DNA from: Neisseria brasiliensis
GTDB taxonomy: Bacteria > Pseudomonadota > Gammaproteobacteria > Burkholderiales > Neisseriaceae
DNA: 64,000 bases
Direction of reading: 5' to 3'
Assembly (NCBI RefSeq): GCF_009671065.1
Contig: NZ_CP046027.1
Span: 2,542,001 to 2,606,000 of the forward strand
Part shown: piece after piece, positions 58,741-64,000 of the stretch
Layout: every line of letters starts with the position of its first letter
Numbering within the stretch: the stretch's first letter is position 1
Program-made: the position numbers and the translations under genes
The notes under the pieces: model-generated
Told to the model about the DNA's origin: nothing
Seen by the model: only the letters and a program-made list of their open reading frames with translations
The model's database searches: none

Positions 58741-58883
58741 GAATCAACCTGCCTGAAAATAAGGCGCACATTCTAGCATAAAGCCGTGTCAACAAAGGCC
58801 GTCTGAACGCAAGCAACTGTAAACCGCCTAGGTAAATTGCGTTATAATATTGCCTGATGAAAACTGATATTCGGAAGCAAACC

Positions 58884-59786
58884 ATGAATCCGCAAACCGC
58901 CATTATTTCTGACCACGCCAAATCGGGCGTGTTTATCGAAGCCGACATCCGCATCGGCCAAATCGATGCCGTTAAAGCCGCTTGCCGCGACAGCGTTGCC
59001 CATCTTCAGGCTTTGCAGACCAAGTTTCCGCAAGCTGATTTGGGCTTGACCATTGCTTTTGGCAGCGAAGCTTGGCGCATTTTCGGCCATGCCGATGAAG
59101 GCCGTGAAATCAAACCGTTTACCCCTCTGGGCAACGGCTTGGCACCAGCCACGCAGCAAGACGTGTTGATTCACATTCAATCGCTACAACAAGATGCGGC
59201 CTTGGCTTTGGCGCAAGACGTATTGGAAACCTTCGGCGATAGCTTAACCATCGTTACCGAAGAGCACGGCTACCGCCTGTATCAAGAGCGCGGTTTGGAC
59301 GGCTTTGTCGATGGCACGGAAAATCCGCAAGACCAAGCCATTTACGAAGCAGGCATTATTCCCGAAGGCCAGCCTGATGCGGGCGGTAGCTATGTGTTGC
59401 TGCAAAAATACCGCCACGATTTGAAACGCTGGAATAAAGTTGATGTGCCACACCAAGAAAGCTACATCGGCCGCAGCAAGGAAACCGACGAAGAGCTGGA
59501 TAAAAGTGTGCGCTTGGCCGACTCACACTTAGGCCGTGTGGACTTGAAAGAAAACGGCGTCGGCCTGAAAATTGTGCGCCGCAGCCTGCCTTACGGCAAA
59601 ATCACCGGCGAACACGGCTTGATGTTCCTTGCCTATTGCCACACGCTGCACAACATTGAAGCGCAATTATTGAGCATGTTTGGCGAGGCAGACGACAAAG
59701 TCGATTTGCTGCTGAAGCATATTTCAACTGCCGTTTCCGGTGCCTATTATTTCGCGCCGTCGGTTGAGCGTTTGCAAAACCTTTAA
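58884..59786 (+). CDS. DyP-type peroxidase (YfeX-like)
   Basis: 300 aa from ATG at 58884 (MNPQTAIISDHAKSG) after CGGAAGCAAACC. The family motif GFVDGTENP contains the catalytic Asp; the haem ligand His is in ADSHLGRVD or nearby; GLMFLAYCHTL is the C-terminal haem-pocket block. Length is that of E. coli YfeX (299 aa), a cytosolic enzyme that oxidises porphyrinogens. There is no signal peptide. A start at 58857 is possible but has no ribosome site. Confidence 0.9.
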   Translation: MNPQTAIISDHAKSGVFIEADIRIGQIDAVKAACRDSVAHLQALQTKFPQADLGLTIAFGSEAWRIFGHADEGREIKPFTPLGNGLAPATQQDVLIHIQSLQQDAALALAQDVLETFGDSLTIVTEEHGYRLYQERGLDGFVDGTENPQDQAIYEAGIIPEGQPDAGGSYVLLQKYRHDLKRWNKVDVPHQESYIGRSKETDEELDKSVRLADSHLGRVDLKENGVGLKIVRRSLPYGKITGEHGLMFLAYCHTLHNIEAQLLSMFGEADDKVDLLLKHISTAVSGAYYFAPSVERLQNL

Positions 59787-59805
59787 TCGGCAATTTGGTG
59801 TGAAC

Positions 59806-59841
59806 AGGCCGTCTGAAAGTCCATGAGTTTTCAGACGGCCT
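59806..59841 (+). terminator. DUS terminator after the peroxidase gene
   Basis: AGGCCGTCTGAAA / TTTCAGACGGCCT. Confidence 0.8.
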
Positions 59842-59887
59842 CTGCTATGATAAGCACATTCTTTTTCACTTTAAGCCTTTTACGATT

Positions 59888-62800
59888 ATGTCCCATTCCG
59901 TTCACGCTTTTGCGCCGCTGTCGATTCCCATTCAAGGCACCAACCTGATTGAAGCCTCCGCCGGCACCGGTAAAACTTACGGCATCGCAGCCCTATTTAC
60001 CCGCCTGATTGTGTTGGAAAAAATGCCGGTGGATAAGATCTTGGTCGTCACGTTTACCAAAGCCGCCACCGCCGAACTCAAAACCCGCTTGCGTGCGCGT
60101 TTGGACGAAGTATTGCAAGCTTTGGAAAGCGTGGCAAACGCCGCCGAAGATTCAGACGGCCTCAATCAATATTGCGAACGCGAACACCCCGGCGATGTGT
60201 TTCTCAAAGGCTTACTGCAACAAGCATTAGCGCAAGAAAGCCAAGCGCGTTTAATCGTGCGCCTGAAAGCGGCTATCGGCGATTTCGACAACGCTTCGAT
60301 TTACACCATCCACGGCTTCTGCCAGCGCGTGTTGCGTGATTTCGCCTTTTTGTGCCAAACGCAATTTGATGTCGAACTCGCCGACGACAGCCGCGAGCGT
60401 TTGCTGGTGCCGGCGCAGGATTTTTGGCGCGAACGGATCAGCAACGATCCGATGGCCGCCGAACTGGTGTTCCGCCACCGCGAAACGCCCCAAACCATGC
60501 TCGCCGAAATCCGCCCTTTCGTCAGCCGCCCCTATCTGGTTTTCAGACGGCCTGAAAACGGTTTGGCCGCCGCGCGAACGGATTTGCAGCAAGCGTGGGA
60601 AAACATCCAAGGCCGTCTGAAAAATATCGAAGAAGCGTTTTGGCAGGCATTTGACGGCGGCATTTTGAGCGGTACGTTTTTCAAAAAACCTTCCTATCAA
60701 AGCCTGTTTGCCGCACTTTGGCACGCCGCCGAAACCGGCCGTCTGCCCCCGTCCGACGCCGATTCGCTCAAACGGCTGGAAAACCTGCGTGCCGACGTGC
60801 TGCCGAAAAAACTTAAAAAAAAACAATCCCTTAGCAGCCAGACTGAAGCCGAACTGCACGGTTTGGGTTTGCTCGGCGAAAAACTGCAGGCCGCGGCCGA
60901 CGAAGAAGAAAACGCCCTCACCCTGCTCAAGCTCGACCTGCTCGACCACATCAACCAAGCCTTGGCCGAACAGAAAAAATCCCGCCGCGAGCGCACATTT
61001 GACGATTTGCTGCTGGATGTGTTCAACGCATTGCAACCGGCCAATCCGCATGCCCAAGCCTTGGCCGAAGCCGTGGCAGCCACATGGCAGGTTGCCTTGA
61101 TTGATGAATTCCAAGACACCGACCCGCTGCAATATCAGATTTTCAGCGAGATTTTTATCCGCCAAAACAAGCCTTTGTTTTTGGTCGGCGACCCGAAGCA
61201 GGCGATTTACAGCTTTCGCGGTGCCGACATTTATGCCTATCTGCAAGCGGCGGAAGATGCGCAGCAGCATTACACGCTGGCGACCAATTTCCGCAGCCAT
61301 GCCAAACTGATTAACGGCATCGGTGCGCTGTTTCAATGCAAAAACCGCCCGTTTGTATTGGAAAACATTGATTACAATCCGGTTGGTGCGGCGCGTGAAG
61401 AAAGCCGCTTGTCGCCGAGTCGCCCTGCTGTTCAGGTTCGTTGGTTGCACGGCAATGAAACCGAGCCGCTAAACAAAGATGTCTTACGCAAACGTGCCGC
61501 CGAATATTGCGCCGATGAAATCGCTTTTGCCTTAAATGAAGCGGCGGAAGGCCGTCTGAATTTCAAAGAGCGGCCGCTGGAATCGGGCGACATTGCCGTA
61601 TTGGTACGCACCCACAACGAAGGCAGCATGATTGCCCAAGCCCTGAAATCGCGTCGCATTCAAAGCGTATTGCTGCACCGTGAATCCGTGTTCGAATCGC
61701 CCGAAGCACAAGGATTGGCGGCTTTATTGGATTTCTGGCTCAATCCGCGCCGCACCGAATCGCTGCGTTTTGCCTTAAGCGGTGTACTGTTCGGCTACGA
61801 TGCCGATGCACTTTACGCGCTCAACCAAAGCGAAGCCGGCCTGTTGGCGTGGATTGATTCAGCAGAACGCGCCGCCCAGCTATGGCAGCAAAAAGGCATT
61901 TACACCACCATGCAGCATTTTTCCGCCGAACACGGCATCGAAATCCGCCTGCTTTCAGACGGCAACGGCCGCAGCCTGACCAATTATCATCAACTGCTGG
62001 AACGATTATCCGAAGAAAACGAGCAAAGCCACAGCCCGGCATCGCTGCATCAATGGCTGCTGGCGCAAATCAATCTGGCCGAAAACGGTAAGGCCGGCGA
62101 CAACAATGTCTTGCGTTTGGAAAGCGACGAAGCCTTGGTCAAAATCGTCACCATGCACGCGGCCAAAGGCTTGCAATATCCTCTGGTGTATTGCCCGTTT
62201 GTGTGGGACGCGCAAGACAATAAAGCGCACGATTGGCAGATTCTGCACCGCGATGGCGGCGAAAGCGAATTGCTGGCCGAACATCAGCTTGATGACGACG
62301 ACCATACCCAATTGGCCGATGAAGAAATGGCCGAACGCCTGCGCCTGCTTTATGTTGCCCTCACCCGCGCCGAAGAACAATTGAGTATCTACGCTGCCTA
62401 CTGCCAAGATACCGACGACAATACTTTCGCCTACCTGCTCGAAGGCCATGCCGACAGCACGCGTGAAGCCGTCAAAGCTGCTTATGAAGGCGAGCGCAAG
62501 GCCGGAAAAGGCGCAGCAGAAATGGCCATGTTGAAAAACAATTGGGCAAGATTCATCAACAAGCAAGCCGAAAACGAAAATACCGACTTTGTATTCACGG
62601 AAGATACACCTCCATCAGCCGCATATCATTCTGCTAAACAAACCGAAGTGCAATATCAAGCCGCCGATATTCCGCCGCGCGGATTTGAATACATCCGCCA
62701 TACCAGCTTTACCGGTTTGAGCCGCCACGTCAAAGCGCACGACAGCGAACGCGAAGAATTACAACCGAGCTTGGATGCCGCAGAAAGCCACATCAGGCCG

Positions 62801-63529
62801 TCTGAAAACGTGGTTGAAAAAATCGACCATGACGAATTGAGCATTCACCATTTCCCGCGCGGCACCAATGCCGGCTTGTGTCTGCACGATATGCTGGAAA
62901 ACCTTGATTTCCAACGCTCTGCCGCCGAACAAAGCGAGCAGATTTTGGAAACCTTAACCCGCCACGGCTTTGAAGAAAAATGGCTGCCTGCTGTGATGAC
63001 CATGCTGGATTGTTGCCGTGAAACGCCGATTTCAGGCAAAGATACCTTATCGGACATTCAGCCGAGCGAGCGTTTACCCGAAATGGGCTTCACTCTGTAT
63101 ATGCAGGATTTCAACCTAGCCGCATTACGCGCATGGTTTGCCCAGCCGCATTTAGGTTTGCCGCCGGAATGCATCGAAGCGGCGCAAAGGCTGGATTTTC
63201 AAGATGTACAAGGCTATCTAAACGGCTTTATCGACATGACCTGCATCGCTTCAGACGGCCAAGTCTGCGTGATTGACTACAAATCCAATTACTTGGGTGC
63301 CAACGCAGCAGCCTATACCCCGCAAGCCATGAACGAAGCCATGGGCGAACATCATTACTACCTGCAAGCCCTGATTTACGCCATTGCCGTCGGCCGCTAT
63401 TTCAAACTGCGCGGCCTTGCTTTGCCACAAATTGCCGTGCGCTATCTGTTTTTACGCGGCATGAACGGCACGGAAAATGGCATTTGGTCGTGGGATATTG
63501 ATGCGGAAGATTTGGCAGATTGGGTGTAA
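59888..63529 (+). CDS. recB: exodeoxyribonuclease V beta subunit RecB
   Basis: 1213 aa. UvrD-type helicase: Walker A EASAGTGKTYG, motif II LIDEFQDTDPLQYQIF, GDPKQAIYSFRGADIY, motif V-VI TMHAAKGLQYPLVYCP and LRLLYVALTRAEEQL. The RecB-family nuclease has VCVIDYKSNYLG near the C-terminus. With RecC and RecD it processes double-strand breaks and incoming linear DNA. Several DUS lie within the gene. Its end is followed 100 bases later by an insertion sequence. Confidence 0.95.
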   Translation: MSHSVHAFAPLSIPIQGTNLIEASAGTGKTYGIAALFTRLIVLEKMPVDKILVVTFTKAATAELKTRLRARLDEVLQALESVANAAEDSDGLNQYCEREHPGDVFLKGLLQQALAQESQARLIVRLKAAIGDFDNASIYTIHGFCQRVLRDFAFLCQTQFDVELADDSRERLLVPAQDFWRERISNDPMAAELVFRHRETPQTMLAEIRPFVSRPYLVFRRPENGLAAARTDLQQAWENIQGRLKNIEEAFWQAFDGGILSGTFFKKPSYQSLFAALWHAAETGRLPPSDADSLKRLENLRADVLPKKLKKKQSLSSQTEAELHGLGLLGEKLQAAADEEENALTLLKLDLLDHINQALAEQKKSRRERTFDDLLLDVFNALQPANPHAQALAEAVAATWQVALIDEFQDTDPLQYQIFSEIFIRQNKPLFLVGDPKQAIYSFRGADIYAYLQAAEDAQQHYTLATNFRSHAKLINGIGALFQCKNRPFVLENIDYNPVGAAREESRLSPSRPAVQVRWLHGNETEPLNKDVLRKRAAEYCADEIAFALNEAAEGRLNFKERPLESGDIAVLVRTHNEGSMIAQALKSRRIQSVLLHRESVFESPEAQGLAALLDFWLNPRRTESLRFALSGVLFGYDADALYALNQSEAGLLAWIDSAERAAQLWQQKGIYTTMQHFSAEHGIEIRLLSDGNGRSLTNYHQLLERLSEENEQSHSPASLHQWLLAQINLAENGKAGDNNVLRLESDEALVKIVTMHAAKGLQYPLVYCPFVWDAQDNKAHDWQILHRDGGESELLAEHQLDDDDHTQLADEEMAERLRLLYVALTRAEEQLSIYAAYCQDTDDNTFAYLLEGHADSTREAVKAAYEGERKAGKGAAEMAMLKNNWARFINKQAENENTDFVFTEDTPPSAAYHSAKQTEVQYQAADIPPRGFEYIRHTSFTGLSRHVKAHDSEREELQPSLDAAESHIRPSENVVEKIDHDELSIHHFPRGTNAGLCLHDMLENLDFQRSAAEQSEQILETLTRHGFEEKWLPAVMTMLDCCRETPISGKDTLSDIQPSERLPEMGFTLYMQDFNLAALRAWFAQPHLGLPPECIEAAQRLDFQDVQGYLNGFIDMTCIASDGQVCVIDYKSNYLGANAAAYTPQAMNEAMGEHHYYLQALIYAIAVGRYFKLRGLALPQIAVRYLFLRGMNGTENGIWSWDIDAEDLADWV

Positions 63530-63544
63530 AAAAAAGGCCCTTAC

Positions 63545-64000
63545 ATTCGCCTAACAAGTGCAATTTCCAATAACAGAAAAGGCCAGTATGCGGTAGTATA
63601 CTGCCTTTCCTGACAAGAAAGATTGCAATATGGCCTACACACAACTGACCTCACACCAAAGATACTACATTTCCAGACATTACCGCAACCTACCCCTAAA
63701 CCAAATCGCACAGAACATCGGTTGTCATCCCGCCACCGTCAGTCGGGAAATCAGACGGCATTCCGTCAACGGAACCTACTGTTACCGAAAAGCACAACAG
63801 CAAAGCGAAGTTAAAAAGAAAAACAAAAAGCCAATCAAACTGACTACTGCCGTCAAACAGACTGTTAACAAACTGATTACCCAAAAATACAGCCCCGAAC
63901 AAGTCTGCGGCTACCTGCTGAAACATCAACACATCAAACTGCACCACAGCACCCTTTACCGCTATCTCGCCAAAGACCGTCAAAACGGCGGCGACCTGTA
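63545..64000 (+). mobile_element. IS30-family insertion sequence, left part
   Basis: Begins somewhere between the recB stop and the transposase start; an imperfect hairpin (GGCCAGTATGCGGTAGTATACTGCC, split by a few mismatches, 63581-63605) may belong to the left terminal repeat. It continues past the window edge. Confidence 0.65.
63630..64000 (+). CDS. IS30-family transposase, cut by window edge
   Basis: At least 123 codons. Helix-turn-helix NLPLNQIAQNIGCHPATVSREIRRHSV (about 20-46), then QQQSEVKKKNKKP and YSPEQVCGYLLKHQHIKLHHSTLYRYL (about 88-114), the standard N-terminal half of IS30 transposases. The DDE catalytic domain would lie beyond the edge. ATG at 63630 follows AAGAAAGATTGCAAT. Confidence 0.85.
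   Translation, partial: MAYTQLTSHQRYYISRHYRNLPLNQIAQNIGCHPATVSREIRRHSVNGTYCYRKAQQQSEVKKKNKKPIKLTTAVKQTVNKLITQKYSPEQVCGYLLKHQHIKLHHSTLYRYLAKDRQNGGDL

Noticed and set aside
60251..61450. 399-codon minus-strand frame opposite recB
   Set aside because: Antisense shadow of recB with the same composition bias and no ribosome site.

Overview
The window comes from a member of the Neisseriaceae. The DNA uptake sequence GCCGTCTGAA, nearly always preceded by AG (the AG-DUS dialect), occurs throughout, often as inverted pairs that double as terminators. The housekeeping genes (ruvB, cca, alaS, aspA, dsbD, folE2, mfd, recB) look neisserial. The window has two parts.

Bases 1 to about 31,900 are one end of an integrative and conjugative element (ICE) of the SPI-7/PFGI-1/ICEHin1056 type, with every gene on the minus strand. 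Reading from its chromosomal edge leftward come parA, parB, a DUF2857-type gene, a winged-helix-like gene, a STY4528-like replication gene, a PFL_4669-type gene, a DUF3158-type gene, ssb, a small membrane protein and topB, then a Tat-exported DUF882 (M15-type) peptidase, an NHR-motif protein and a DUF3577 gene. Beyond DUF3577 lies about 17 kb of small, mostly unrecognised genes plus a DUF3275 gene, a SNF2-like helicase, a vapBC toxin-antitoxin pair, a HicA-like gene, a DNA methyltransferase and two DUF1281 paralogues. The element runs off the left edge; no integrase or att site is visible.

The most unusual content is in the untranslated DNA of that 17-kb stretch. Twenty genes carry the same kind of 5' leader (here L1). 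It has a GC-rich hairpin, then three segments that can pair alternatively as an intrinsic-terminator stem with a U-run or as a stem that hides the Shine-Dalgarno site. The pairings are kept although the bases change from copy to copy. Nine places carry a second structured element (L2) with a UUCG-capped hairpin and compensatory changes. Four of the L2-L1 units drive paralogous cassettes of very small membrane proteins (one of about 82-98 aa, one or two of 31-44 aa), each closed by the same hairpin (H4); one cassette has an in-frame TGA. A gene-free stretch at 17.45-17.75 kb holds several long hairpins. Further right, the PFL_4669/DUF3158 pair is bracketed by two inverted arrays of an identical 125-bp repeat rich in CTGTCAAG/CTTGACAG palindromes, possibly the element's origin or centromere.

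From about 32,050 to 64,000 is chromosome: ruvB, a damaged iron-uptake locus (a TonB receptor interrupted at its last residues by a 143-bp insertion and joined head-on to an ABC-transporter remnant), a DUF2130 gene, cca, an mlaC-like gene, tRNA-Leu(CAA), an alaA-like gene, aspA, alaS, a potF-like gene with a nonsense codon, hpnC-like, fpr, a lipoprotein gene with a Kingella-type DUS terminator, a Cys/Met PLP enzyme, folE2, dsbD, an orphan FokI-like double-domain methyltransferase, mfd, a deleted metallophosphoesterase, a DyP peroxidase, recB and an IS30-family element cut by the right edge.
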